From Alphaproteobacteria bacterium (GTDB taxonomy: Bacteria; Pseudomonadota; Alphaproteobacteria; Micavibrionales; Micavibrionaceae): a stretch of 54,775 nucleotides of DNA. The position numbers and the translations under genes are program-made. This document shows positions 19,659 to 29,095 of the stretch, one piece after another; position 1 is the stretch's first letter, and every line of letters begins with the position of its first letter. Below the pieces are notes generated by a model that saw nothing but the letters and a program-made list of their open reading frames with translations, was not told where the DNA came from and did no database searches. The stretch spans positions 1-54,775 of the forward strand of contig JALEGH010000079.1 in NCBI GenBank assembly GCA_022763065.1, in the 5' to 3' direction.

Positions 19659-20522
19659 ATGACGCAAAAAACGGCGCTTATTACGGGAATAACAGGGCAG
19701 GATGGTGCGGTATTGGCGCAGCTTTTGCTCGAAAAAGGATATAATGTTCATGGTCTGCGCCTTTACAGCGCTACACCGGATTTGGAGCGTATTGAAGGGC
19801 TGGATGATGTCGCGCTCCATTACGGGGATATGACGGATGGCGGAAGCCTCATGCGCCTTATCGAAAAAATTAAACCGGATGAAATTTATAATCTGGCAGC
19901 ACAGAGCCATGTGCATGTGAGCTTTGAGGTGCCCGAGGCCACAGCCAATATCAATGCGCTGGGTTCGCTTCGCTTGCTTGAGGCGCTACGGATTTTGGAC
20001 GCAAAAAAGAATATTCGTCTCTATCAGGCCTCAAGTTCAGAAATGTTTGGCTCAAGCCCTGCGCCGCAAAATGAGGAAACACCGATGCACCCTTGCAGCC
20101 CTTATGGTGTGGCCAAGCTTTATGCTTATTGGATGGTGAAAACTTACCGCGATTCTTATGACTTATTTGCCGCCAATGGCATTCTTTTTAATCACGAAAG
20201 CCCGCTTAGAGGAGAAGAGTTTGTCACGCAAAAAATTGTGCGCACCGTTTGTGAAATCGAACATGGGAAACGCGATAAACTTATTCTCGGTAATCTGGAG
20301 GCTAAACGTGATTGGGGCCATGCCAAAGATTACATGGAAGGGGCATGGAAAATTTTACAGGCGGATAAATCGGATGATTATGTGCTGGCAGCGGGCAAAG
20401 CGCATAGTGTGCGTAAATTTTTGGATTGCACAAAAATTGAAAATCTGGGCTGGCTGCCAAAGACCTTCTTAAGAGAGGGAATTGAAAAAACCTATCAATG
20501 GTATCTTGATAATATAGCCTAA
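19659..20522 (+). CDS. GDP-mannose 4,6-dehydratase-like protein with atypical C-terminus
   Basis: TGITGQDGAVLAQLLLEKGYNVHGLRL, YNLAAQSHVHVSFEVPEATANINALG, SPYGVAKLYAYWM, FNHESPLRGEEFVTQKI; 287 aa, shorter than typical GMD; the C-terminus resembles Fcl. Confidence 0.88.
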   Translation: MTQKTALITGITGQDGAVLAQLLLEKGYNVHGLRLYSATPDLERIEGLDDVALHYGDMTDGGSLMRLIEKIKPDEIYNLAAQSHVHVSFEVPEATANINALGSLRLLEALRILDAKKNIRLYQASSSEMFGSSPAPQNEETPMHPCSPYGVAKLYAYWMVKTYRDSYDLFAANGILFNHESPLRGEEFVTQKIVRTVCEIEHGKRDKLILGNLEAKRDWGHAKDYMEGAWKILQADKSDDYVLAAGKAHSVRKFLDCTKIENLGWLPKTFLREGIEKTYQWYLDNIA

Positions 20523-20902
20523 TCCGGTAAATCGGATTTTTTGCGCATGGTTAGCAGCGTGATATCATTATCATAGTCAATCTGACCGCTCATTTGGATT
20601 TTGTCGCCTTTGCGGGCCAGTTTGAGGATGGCCTTATAGGTCACAGGTTGGCGTGTGGGGGAGCCATCCGGATTGGTAAGCGAGAAATCACTATCGGCCC
20701 CCGACGGGTCGGCTACGGAGACCATCTCGACTTCACTGTCATTCAAGACCGTAAAAGTGCTGGTCCATTTGCAATTGGCCTTGTCAAAGCGCTCCGTCTG
20801 GCCGTTCCTGATCTCGGTGATGCCATCGCTTTTCTTTTCCAAAGGTCCTTTGTAACTGGTTGTACTGGAGACCTGATATATTCCGTCTAGTTCATTTGAC
20901 AT
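20519..20902 (-). CDS. Hypothetical protein, 127 aa
   Basis: ORF continuous with the downstream end of the peptidase gene; convergent 4-bp overlap with the GMD-like ORF. Confidence 0.55.
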   Translation of the reverse strand: MSNELDGIYQVSSTTSYKGPLEKKSDGITEIRNGQTERFDKANCKWTSTFTVLNDSEVEMVSVADPSGADSDFSLTNPDGSPTRQPVTYKAILKLARKGDKIQMSGQIDYDNDITLLTMRKKSDLPD

Positions 20903-23040
20903 TTTAATTCACTTGTATTGTTAGCTAAAGAATTCTGGTTGTTATCAGCGGATAATCCTTCGCGACGTAATAGTGAGTTTGGATCTGCATCACGGCCACG
21001 AAAGTTCCGGTATAAAACGCTGGGGTCCTCGCTGCCACCCTTGGACAAGACATTGTCTTTGTAACTTTGAGCCGTTTGTGGATCATACAAGCCCATTTCT
21101 TCGAAAGCTTCAAATGCGTCCGCCTCTAATACTTCGGCCCATTTATAGCTGTAATAACCCGCAGAATATCCTCCGGCGAAAATATGACTAAAGGCGCTGG
21201 AGGTTGGACCGCCCATCGGCTCAAAGAGCCGTGTATTACGAGTGATTTCTTCTTCGAAACCGGCTACATCAGTGATCTTTGCGGGATCTACGGTGTGCCA
21301 GCTCATATCAATCGTACCAAGCCCGACCTGACGTAGGCCAAACATACCAATGCCAAAATTTTTGGCTTTGTTCAGTTTCTCAATAAGTTCTGCTGGAATT
21401 TTCTCACCTGTTTCATAATGGGCGGCAAAACTATCCAGTGTTTCTTTTTTATAGGCCCAGTTTTCCTGAAGCTGTGAAGGAAGCTCTACAAAGTCCCACT
21501 TCACACTTGTTCCAGAATGAGAAGAATAAGTGACATCAGAGCAAAGCGCATGTACGGCATGTCCCATTTCATGAAGAAGCGTTGTGACTTCATCAAAGCT
21601 TAAGAGGGCGGGTTTGTCTCCCGCTGGTTTTGTGAAATTGCAGACAATGGAAATAATCGGTTTTTTCATGCCATCAGATGTGAAGCCCTGATCACGGTAG
21701 CTAGTTTTCCATGCGCCCTGTTTTTTACCTGTGCGCGGGAAAAAATCACCATAAAGCAGGCCGATGGAATCGCCGGATTTTTGCTCAATCACTTCAAATG
21801 TTTTGACGTCTTTATGCCATGCTGGCACGTTTTCCACTTCCTTAAATTCAAGTCCGAAAAGTTTGGTGAAATGGGTAAAAACGCCGTCTAAAGTTTGCTC
21901 TAGCGGAAAGTAAGGGCGCAGTTCCTCACTGGAAAAACCAAAGAGTGCCTCTTTTTGTTTTTCGCCGTAATAGGCAGTATCCCAGGGCATGAGCTCTTCC
22001 GGTCCACCATTTTCGTATGCGAATTTTTTTAGTGCTTCCAGTTCTTGTTCCGCCGCAGGTTTATAATTCGATCTTAATTTTTCAAGAAAGTCCCAAACCC
22101 CTTCAGGCGTTTTTGCCATGCGTTCAGATAAGACAAATTCCGCATGATTTTTAAAGCCCAGTAGTTTGGCCTTTTCATCGCGCAGCGCTACAATTTTTAA
22201 AATATTTTTTGAATTATCATAGCTGGTTCGGAATGTTGCATTTGCTATCGCTCTCCAAATTTGTGTGAGCCAGTTTTTAGCAGGTGCTTCATAGGCACGG
22301 TTGCCAAAGGCCCGCCACATTTTTTCACGTAAAATCCGATTATCGGCATAGGTCATGAAGGGGATATAGCTCGGGTAATCGAGCGTAAAGAGCCATTTTC
22401 CGCTATAACCTTTTGCTTCGGCCATATCTTTGGCACCCGTAATGGCCGTTTTAGGTAGGCCGGATAAATCTTTTTCATCCTCGATAATGAGCTCAAAACT
22501 TTCAGCTGATTTTGTTACGTTATTGGCAAAAGTCGGGTAAAGCTTTGAAAGCTCTTCTGAAATTTCTTTAAATCTCGCTTTGGCTTTGTCATCCAGTAAA
22601 GTACCGCCGCGAACAAAACCCTTGTAGGTATCTTCCAACACTGTTTGCTGCTCAGGTGTGAGATTAAGTGTGTCTTTTTGATCATAAACGGACCTGATAC
22701 GGACGAAAAGCTCTTCGTCTTGAGACATCTCATTTTTAAAGGCAGAAACCAATGGTGGAATTTTTTTCATAAGCTCCATTAGGCCGTCTGTTCCGGCGGC
22801 GGTGAATTGGTTATGAAAGATACCTGCGGCGGTGTCCAGTTTTTCAGAAGATAGTTCCAGCGCAACAATCGTATTGTCAAAATCCGGTGCATCAGGGTTA
22901 TCTTTAATAGCTTGAATATTTGCCTTAGCTTCTTCAATGGCTTCTTTGACGGCGGGCAAATAATGCTCTTCCTTGATTTTATCAAAAGCTGGCGCTTCGA
23001 ACGGGTGGGATGATTTTTCAAGAAGAGGGTTATTACTCAT
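20887..23040 (-). CDS. M3-family metallopeptidase (oligopeptidase A / peptidyl-dipeptidase Dcp type)
   Basis: TLLHEMGHAVHALCSDV zinc motif and M3 architecture (ELPSQLQENWAY, FSHIFAGGYSAGYYSYKWAEVL). Confidence 0.95.
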   Translation of the reverse strand: MSNNPLLEKSSHPFEAPAFDKIKEEHYLPAVKEAIEEAKANIQAIKDNPDAPDFDNTIVALELSSEKLDTAAGIFHNQFTAAGTDGLMELMKKIPPLVSAFKNEMSQDEELFVRIRSVYDQKDTLNLTPEQQTVLEDTYKGFVRGGTLLDDKAKARFKEISEELSKLYPTFANNVTKSAESFELIIEDEKDLSGLPKTAITGAKDMAEAKGYSGKWLFTLDYPSYIPFMTYADNRILREKMWRAFGNRAYEAPAKNWLTQIWRAIANATFRTSYDNSKNILKIVALRDEKAKLLGFKNHAEFVLSERMAKTPEGVWDFLEKLRSNYKPAAEQELEALKKFAYENGGPEELMPWDTAYYGEKQKEALFGFSSEELRPYFPLEQTLDGVFTHFTKLFGLEFKEVENVPAWHKDVKTFEVIEQKSGDSIGLLYGDFFPRTGKKQGAWKTSYRDQGFTSDGMKKPIISIVCNFTKPAGDKPALLSFDEVTTLLHEMGHAVHALCSDVTYSSHSGTSVKWDFVELPSQLQENWAYKKETLDSFAAHYETGEKIPAELIEKLNKAKNFGIGMFGLRQVGLGTIDMSWHTVDPAKITDVAGFEEEITRNTRLFEPMGGPTSSAFSHIFAGGYSAGYYSYKWAEVLEADAFEAFEEMGLYDPQTAQSYKDNVLSKGGSEDPSVLYRNFRGRDADPNSLLRREGLSADNNQNSLANNTSELKCQMN

Positions 23041-23072
23041 TATATGGGAACTCCTGTTTCATTTGTTATTAA

Positions 23073-23174
23073 TAGCCTTTTAAATTTATTTTTGCACATC
23101 GTCACGGCGCTCCTAAAATAGGTCCACTATTCGTCGTCGCTTTCTCCTTGTGCAAAAATAAATTTATTTGGCTA
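23073..23174. repeat. Intergenic inverted repeat, 26-nt arms (23/26 matched), 50-nt centre
   Basis: TAGCCTTTTAAATTTATTTTTGCACA (23073-23098) against TGTGCAAAAATAAATTTATTTGGCTA (23149-23174). Confidence 0.8.
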
Positions 23175-23202
23175 TATATCTTAAATAAGATAGAAGTTTT
23201 GC

Positions 23203-24981
23203 ATGAAAAGGCCGCCCTATTCAAGTCAATTTGATGATATTTATTTTTCCGCCGAAGACGGCTTGGCGGAAACGAACCATGTTTTCTTACAAGGCAATGA
23301 TTTACTGCGAGGCTGGGCAGGGCAAGATCAATTCGTGATTGCCGAAACCGGTTTTGGTACAGGGCTAAATTTTTTGGCCGTATGGGATTTGTTTGAAAAG
23401 ACGGCGGATGCCGATCAACAACTTGATTTTATTTCTTTTGAGAAATACCCGCTTGCGCCGGATGAAATTCGGGAAGCATTGGAACCTTGGAAGTCAGAGT
23501 TTAGATCAAAAATAGAGCGCTTGTTGGATCTCTACCCTTTACGGGTTGCAGGCTTTCATCGTGTGAAGATAAACGATCAAATCACGCTCACGCTGATTTT
23601 TGATGATGTGAATGATGCGCTGCCAGAGCTTCAGGCAAGTGTGGATTGCTGGTTTTTGGATGGGTTCACACCGGCAAAAAACCCGGATATGTGGAGCGAA
23701 ACGTTATTTACGCAAATGGCACGGCTTTCACATCGTGAGACGAGCTATGCCACTTTTACCGCCGCCGGAGATGTTCGGCGTGGGTTAGAGGCCGCAGGCT
23801 TTAGTGTAGAAAAGAAAAAAGGCTTTGGCAAAAAACGTGACATGATTTCGGGGCGTTTTGTGAAGGGTCGGAACAAGCCTCTCCTGTCCAAGGTAAAACG
23901 GGACACGAAAATTGCCATTATTGGCGGCGGGCTGGCCGGAACGTCGATGGCTTATGCGCTCAACGCCTACGGTTTTAAACCGGTTATTTATGAGGCTTCA
24001 AGCCGCTTGGCTAGCGGGGCTTCGGGCAATTCAACTGGATTATATAACCCGCGTTTTACGGCACAACGCGGCAGCGTTTCAAATTTTTTTGCACCCGCTT
24101 TTGTGCTGGCTCATGCAACTTTTAAATCAATTCGGGAAGAGGTTGGCTTTAACCCTTGCGGTGCATTGCATCTCATTAATTCTGAGCAAAAACAAAAACG
24201 CTTTGAGGCTCTAATCCGAAATTGGCGCTGGCATTCCGATCATATTCAATTACTGGATATAGAAGAGGCGAGTGACATAGCGGGAATTAAATTGGATAAA
24301 CCTGCTTTGTATCTACCTGATGCCGGATATGTTTCACCAAAAAAACTTTGTGAATTTTATGCTCGCGATATTGAGGTGAAATATAATTCCCGAATTGAGG
24401 ACATTTCAACTTTGGAAGAGGACGCGGTTATTTTGACGGGTGCCTATCAAACGAAAAATATGCAAGGGTTCGAGTGGTTGCCCATTCATACGGTGCGTGG
24501 GCAGATAACGGAAGTGGAAGAGACTTCTTTGTCTTCAAATATCAAGAGCAATATTCAATATGGAGGGTACATGAGCCCGTCCGTGAAGGGACGGCATGTT
24601 GTGGGTTCCACTTTTCAAAAATGGCTCACGCATGAGGAGATTCAGGCGGAAGATGATGCCCAGAACATAACGAAACTCAAGGAAAATATAGGAGTGTTCA
24701 AAGACGAAAATTTTGCGGTAAAAAATGCCCGTGCTTCTTTACGGACAACAACACCGGATCACTTCCCAATTGTTGGAGAGTTACCCGGCTTTGAGCATGT
24801 TTATGCCTCTTTGGCTTTTGGGTCACATGGTTTGGTGGGAAGCATTATGGTGGCCTATCTCATAGCGGATTATTTGCGCGCCGGGCCTGTTTGCTTGCCG
24901 GAAAAGACGGTAAATGCTTTGGAGGCGCAGCGCTTTATAGGCCGTGCAGCCAAAAAGGGAGAAGTCTTGAGTGCATTTTGA
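23203..24981 (+). CDS. mnmC: Bifunctional tRNA 5-methylaminomethyl-2-thiouridine biosynthesis protein MnmC
   Basis: N-terminal methyltransferase (FGTGLNFLAVW, VDCWFLDGFTPAKNPDMWS) fused to FAD oxidoreductase (IAIIGGGLAGTSMAYAL). Confidence 0.95.
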   Translation: MKRPPYSSQFDDIYFSAEDGLAETNHVFLQGNDLLRGWAGQDQFVIAETGFGTGLNFLAVWDLFEKTADADQQLDFISFEKYPLAPDEIREALEPWKSEFRSKIERLLDLYPLRVAGFHRVKINDQITLTLIFDDVNDALPELQASVDCWFLDGFTPAKNPDMWSETLFTQMARLSHRETSYATFTAAGDVRRGLEAAGFSVEKKKGFGKKRDMISGRFVKGRNKPLLSKVKRDTKIAIIGGGLAGTSMAYALNAYGFKPVIYEASSRLASGASGNSTGLYNPRFTAQRGSVSNFFAPAFVLAHATFKSIREEVGFNPCGALHLINSEQKQKRFEALIRNWRWHSDHIQLLDIEEASDIAGIKLDKPALYLPDAGYVSPKKLCEFYARDIEVKYNSRIEDISTLEEDAVILTGAYQTKNMQGFEWLPIHTVRGQITEVEETSLSSNIKSNIQYGGYMSPSVKGRHVVGSTFQKWLTHEEIQAEDDAQNITKLKENIGVFKDENFAVKNARASLRTTTPDHFPIVGELPGFEHVYASLAFGSHGLVGSIMVAYLIADYLRAGPVCLPEKTVNALEAQRFIGRAAKKGEVLSAF

Positions 24982-25054
24982 CTTCTGGTCAATAGGGGCA
25001 AATTCATATAAGCTCATCGATAGAGTTTGGGGCAACAAAATTAAAGAGGTTTTC

Positions 25055-25225
25055 ATGATCAAATTTTTCTTAACGGCTTATCTGAACGACACAAGGGGCG
25101 CAACGGCTATTGAATATGTACTTATTGCCGCAGGTATTTCTCTTGCGATTATGGCGGTTGTTTATGCCTTTGGTGAAGATTTGGCCGCCCTTTATGAAGA
25201 CCTTGAAGGGGTGTTAGACGGATAG
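25055..25225 (+). CDS. Flp/Fap-type pilin
   Basis: MIKFFLTAYLNDTRGATAIEYVLIAAGISLAIMAVVYAFG; G/ATAIEYVLIAAG prepilin motif. Confidence 0.85.
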   Translation: MIKFFLTAYLNDTRGATAIEYVLIAAGISLAIMAVVYAFGEDLAALYEDLEGVLDG

Positions 25226-25230
25226 GTCTT

Positions 25231-26280
25231 ATGCCCGAATTTTCTCTTCCTTTTCTTGCAATAGTTGGATTTATTGCAGCCCTTGTGCTTTTATATGCAG
25301 GCCGGAATATCGCGCTTCACTTCGGGCTGGTCGATCGTCCCGGAGGGCGCAAGCAGCATGAGGGCGCCGTTCCCCTTATGGGTGGATTGGTCATCTTGCC
25401 TGTTTTTGCGCTTTTGACATTGATTTCGGGGCTGTATGCCATATCTCCCATATCCTATTTGATTGGTGGTGTTTTATTTCTTCTTTCTATCGGATTTTTG
25501 GATGATAAGTTTCATATCCATGCCTGGGTCCGGTTTGTCATCCAAATTTGGGTGGCATGTTATGTGGTCGTATTTTGTGACGCGGCGCTTTACAATCTCG
25601 GTAATTTATTCGGCTTTGGTGAGGTTGATATGGGGCCTGCGGGCAAGCCCTTCGCCGTGGTGTGTCTTGTTCTTCTCATGAATGCGATCAATATGATGGA
25701 CGGGCTGGACGGGCTGGCAGCAGGTTTTGTCACTATTGCCATCGGCTGGTTGGCTTTGGCGGCTTATAATGCCGGATCACTTATCCAGTTTTCACTCATG
25801 ATATGTTTGATAGCTCCCCTTTTGGCATTTCTCGTTTTTAATGCGCGCTATCCTTTTCATGAGCGCGCCTCTGTTTTTTTAGGCGATGGTGGTTCGCTCG
25901 CGCTTGCGTTGCTGTTGGGGTGGCTGGCAATTAGTTGTGCGCAAATTCCTGAAACTTCAAATGTTGAAGTACAAATTTTGTCTCCCGTTGTGATTATCTG
26001 GATTATGAGTGTGCCAATCATTGATACATTCGCGATCTTTTTTGTACGGATGAAACAGGGCCGCAGCCCGTTTGAAGCAGACCGCCTGCACTTACATCAT
26101 AAAATTCTCGATTCCGGTATTCCCGCACATTGGGCAACGCCGATTATTTGGGGGATTGCGGTGGTAACAGGCGGGATAGGATATCTTGCTTCCCAAATGG
26201 GGGTGCCGGATTATATTTTGCTCTATAGCTGGAGTGCCCTATGGCTTGGCTATACGGCTTACCGTCTGAAGCACGCTTGA
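25231..26280 (+). CDS. WecA/MraY-family polyprenyl-phosphate sugar-1-phosphate transferase
   Basis: GFLDDKFHI, NAINMMDGLDGLAAGF, VFLGDGGSLALALLLGWLAI, RLHLHHKIL. Confidence 0.92.
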   Translation: MPEFSLPFLAIVGFIAALVLLYAGRNIALHFGLVDRPGGRKQHEGAVPLMGGLVILPVFALLTLISGLYAISPISYLIGGVLFLLSIGFLDDKFHIHAWVRFVIQIWVACYVVVFCDAALYNLGNLFGFGEVDMGPAGKPFAVVCLVLLMNAINMMDGLDGLAAGFVTIAIGWLALAAYNAGSLIQFSLMICLIAPLLAFLVFNARYPFHERASVFLGDGGSLALALLLGWLAISCAQIPETSNVEVQILSPVVIIWIMSVPIIDTFAIFFVRMKQGRSPFEADRLHLHHKILDSGIPAHWATPIIWGIAVVTGGIGYLASQMGVPDYILLYSWSALWLGYTAYRLKHA

Positions 26281-26292
26281 TGAAAAGGTGCT

Positions 26293-27555
26293 TTATTTAT
26301 GAAAGCGTTCCATCACGGTTGTAGCTACTAAGTCTCCTGTAACATTTAACGTTGTACGGCACATATCCAAAATACGGTCGACCCCTAAGATGATACCAAT
26401 GCCTTCCGGTGGAACGCCAATACCGGCCAAAATAGTGGCCAGAACAATAATGCCTACGCCCGGTGTAGCCGGTGTACCGATAGAGGCCCCGACGATGGTA
26501 ATCATCAGCAAGAATGTTTCTACCCCGTTTAAATCAACACCAAATAGGGAGCACAAAAACAGTGCGGCGGCAGCTTGGTAGAGCGCGGTGCCGTCCATGT
26601 TAATAGTGGCCCCCAAAGGTATCGTAAAGCGCGAGATTTTTTCATCAATTTTTAAATTCTCTTCTGCGGCCTTGAGGGTGAAGGGCATGGTGGCCGCAGA
26701 ACTGGAAGTGGAAAAGGCCAGAATTTGTGCATTGCGGATCCCGCGTAAAAATTCAAAAATATTGCGCTTTGAAATGATGGAAACAATCAGCAAATAAACA
26801 ACCATCATCGATAGAAGTCCTAAAATCACGCTGCCCATATAGGCGCCGACACCTGTGAGCGTATCTATCCCTATCTGAATGGTGATATTACAGATGAGGC
26901 CAAAAACAGCGTAAGGGGCCAAAATCATCGCCCATTCAATGACTTTCATCGTCGCGGATTGTCCAAACTCACATAAATCGGCAAAGGGCTTGGTCGTTTT
27001 TTTCGGTAAGTTCAACATGATGATACCAACAAAAAACGCGAAGATGACAATTTGGAGCATGTTTTTTTCTAAGCTGGCTTCGGTAAAGTTGGTGGGGAGC
27101 ATGTTTTCAATGCGCTGTGGAATGGTGAGCTGGTCAAAAATTTCATAAGGTGCATCGGTGGCGGTTGTCACCTCTTCGATAAAGCTATTATCAATGTACT
27201 GGGCGGGGTTGATACTCTGGGCTAGCGTGACGCCTATTGTGATGGCAATGAAGCTGGTAATCACAAAATAAGGGATCAGTTTTACGCCCATGGATTTGAG
27301 GAACTCCATGCTGCCGCTATCGGTAACACCGATAATGATCGAACAAATCACAAGCGGGATGACTACCATTTTTAAAAGGCCCAGAAAAATGATTCCCGGT
27401 AGAGCAATCCATTCTCCCAATATAAGGGCGGTATCTTCATTTACAAAAGCTCCGGCGGACGGGGATAAAACCAGCCCCAAACCAACCCCAAGCGCCATAC
27501 CAAGTAAAATTTTAATCCAAAGCGCTTTATCTGTTTTTGGGGTAAAGTGGGTCAT
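26293..27555 (-). CDS. Dicarboxylate/amino acid:cation (Na+/H+) symporter, DAACS family
   Basis: FSTSSSAATMPFTLKAAEE, PLGATINMDGTALYQ, TPGVGIIVLATILAGIG; start MTHFTPKTDK at 27555. Confidence 0.93.
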   Translation of the reverse strand: MTHFTPKTDKALWIKILLGMALGVGLGLVLSPSAGAFVNEDTALILGEWIALPGIIFLGLLKMVVIPLVICSIIIGVTDSGSMEFLKSMGVKLIPYFVITSFIAITIGVTLAQSINPAQYIDNSFIEEVTTATDAPYEIFDQLTIPQRIENMLPTNFTEASLEKNMLQIVIFAFFVGIIMLNLPKKTTKPFADLCEFGQSATMKVIEWAMILAPYAVFGLICNITIQIGIDTLTGVGAYMGSVILGLLSMMVVYLLIVSIISKRNIFEFLRGIRNAQILAFSTSSSAATMPFTLKAAEENLKIDEKISRFTIPLGATINMDGTALYQAAAALFLCSLFGVDLNGVETFLLMITIVGASIGTPATPGVGIIVLATILAGIGVPPEGIGIILGVDRILDMCRTTLNVTGDLVATTVMERFHK

Positions 27556-27688
27556 TTTATATCTGCCTGTTTTTGTTATTGTAAGTATCTGATGTAAAAA
27601 GAGAAAAATGGTTAATTTTGTATTAACACCTAAAATACCCGTAAAATGAAAAGATGGCAAAAATCTTTTTTAAGAAGGCGGGATAAGT

Positions 27689-28117
27689 ATGAGTGGATTT
27701 GGCAGATTAGCAGGCAGAGGCAATGAGCTGGAAGGTAACGCCAAGGCCGAGACAATCAATGCGACGGTTCGCGACATTAAGGCCTCCCCTGAAAAAGGGT
27801 GTAAGCGTCTGATTGTTCAGGAAAAAGGAACACACCGGAAGCCATGTGCGATTGATCTGGATATGAAGCAGCTTTCTAAAGTAAAACGTAAGGAAGATTA
27901 TAGTTTTATTGTCGAGGAAAAAACCGAAGACCGCTATGGCGGCGGAAGTGGTGCCAGACGCAATAGCACTTTCAAACGTTATTATTGTGATCAATCACCT
28001 GAGAAATATCACGGCTCCGGCGGCTCTGGAAATGGCTTTAAGGATTTCTCAGGTAGTGGTCGTTTGAACAGTAGCGGTAAAAAAGGAAAGGGTAGCTCGG
28101 GCCGGACGCAATTCTAG
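27689..28117 (+). CDS. Hypothetical basic, Gly/Ser-rich C-terminal protein, 142 aa
   Basis: Intact ORF preceded by AAGAAGGCGGG; compositional bias at C-terminus. Confidence 0.6.
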   Translation: MSGFGRLAGRGNELEGNAKAETINATVRDIKASPEKGCKRLIVQEKGTHRKPCAIDLDMKQLSKVKRKEDYSFIVEEKTEDRYGGGSGARRNSTFKRYYCDQSPEKYHGSGGSGNGFKDFSGSGRLNSSGKKGKGSSGRTQF

Positions 28118-29037
28118 CTGGTTGCGACCTTCTCGCCAGGAATCTCTTCGCCCATTTGTTGCATTTGCTGGTGGCGCATGCGAAAAGCGTGGGCCTTTTC
28201 TTCACTGAGCGTATCAATACAATGCGGACAGGAAACGCCTTTCTCGTAAGATGGCGATTGCAAATCTTCAGGGCTTAGAGGAAAGCGGCAACCATAGCAA
28301 AGCTGATAGGGGCTTTCCTCTAAATCTTGCCCTACAGCAACGCGCTTATCAAAGACGAAGCAATCTCCGTTCCATTTGCTTTCTTGAGCCGGCACTTCTT
28401 CTAGGTATTTCAAAATTCCGCCTTTGAGGTGATAGACCTCTTCAAATCCATGTGCCAGCATATAGCTGGAGGCTTTTTCGCATCTAATTCCACCGGTACA
28501 AAACATGGCGACCTTTTTTTGTTTTGCGGGGTCCATTTTGTCAGAAACGAAATCTTTAAACTCCGTGAAAGTTTCAATTTCCGGATCAATTGCACCTTCA
28601 AACATACCAACAACGGTTTCATACGTGTTACGTGTATCAATGAGAGTGACTTCCGGATCATTAATGAGATTGTTCCAGTCTTTTGGCTCAATATAGGTGC
28701 CGACCTGTTTGGTAGGGTCGGCCTCCGGTGCCTTGAGAGTGACAATTTCTTTTTTCAAACGTACCCGCATTTTGCGGAAAGGTTTTTCATTGGCGGCAGA
28801 ATATTTGACTTCGCCTTGTGTTACGCCTGTAAGCTTATCCAGTAAGCTCATGATATTTTCAATGCCTTTTTCAGGTCCGGCGATCGTGCCGTTAATGCCT
28901 TCAGGTGCCAGTAAAAGCGTACCGCAAATATGGTTCTCAAGGCAGCACGACTTGACCCGGGCCTGTAATGTGGGCAGACCATCCAAGCTCACAAAGCGGT
29001 AAAGTGCCGCGACTTTCCATGTGTTTTCTTGTTCCAT
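28114..29037 (-). CDS. trhO: Rhodanese-related tRNA uridine hydroxylase (UPF0176 / TrhO / YceA)
   Basis: MFCTGGIRCEKASSYMLAHGFEEVYHLKGGILKYLEEVP and C-terminal CYGCRFPLSPEDLQS...GVSCPHC. Confidence 0.93.
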   Translation of the reverse strand: MEQENTWKVAALYRFVSLDGLPTLQARVKSCCLENHICGTLLLAPEGINGTIAGPEKGIENIMSLLDKLTGVTQGEVKYSAANEKPFRKMRVRLKKEIVTLKAPEADPTKQVGTYIEPKDWNNLINDPEVTLIDTRNTYETVVGMFEGAIDPEIETFTEFKDFVSDKMDPAKQKKVAMFCTGGIRCEKASSYMLAHGFEEVYHLKGGILKYLEEVPAQESKWNGDCFVFDKRVAVGQDLEESPYQLCYGCRFPLSPEDLQSPSYEKGVSCPHCIDTLSEEKAHAFRMRHQQMQQMGEEIPGEKVATS

Positions 29038-29095
29038 GCGCGCATTTATAGCGATTTTGGGCACAGATTTCAATAAATAAGGAGAGGGGGTGAAT

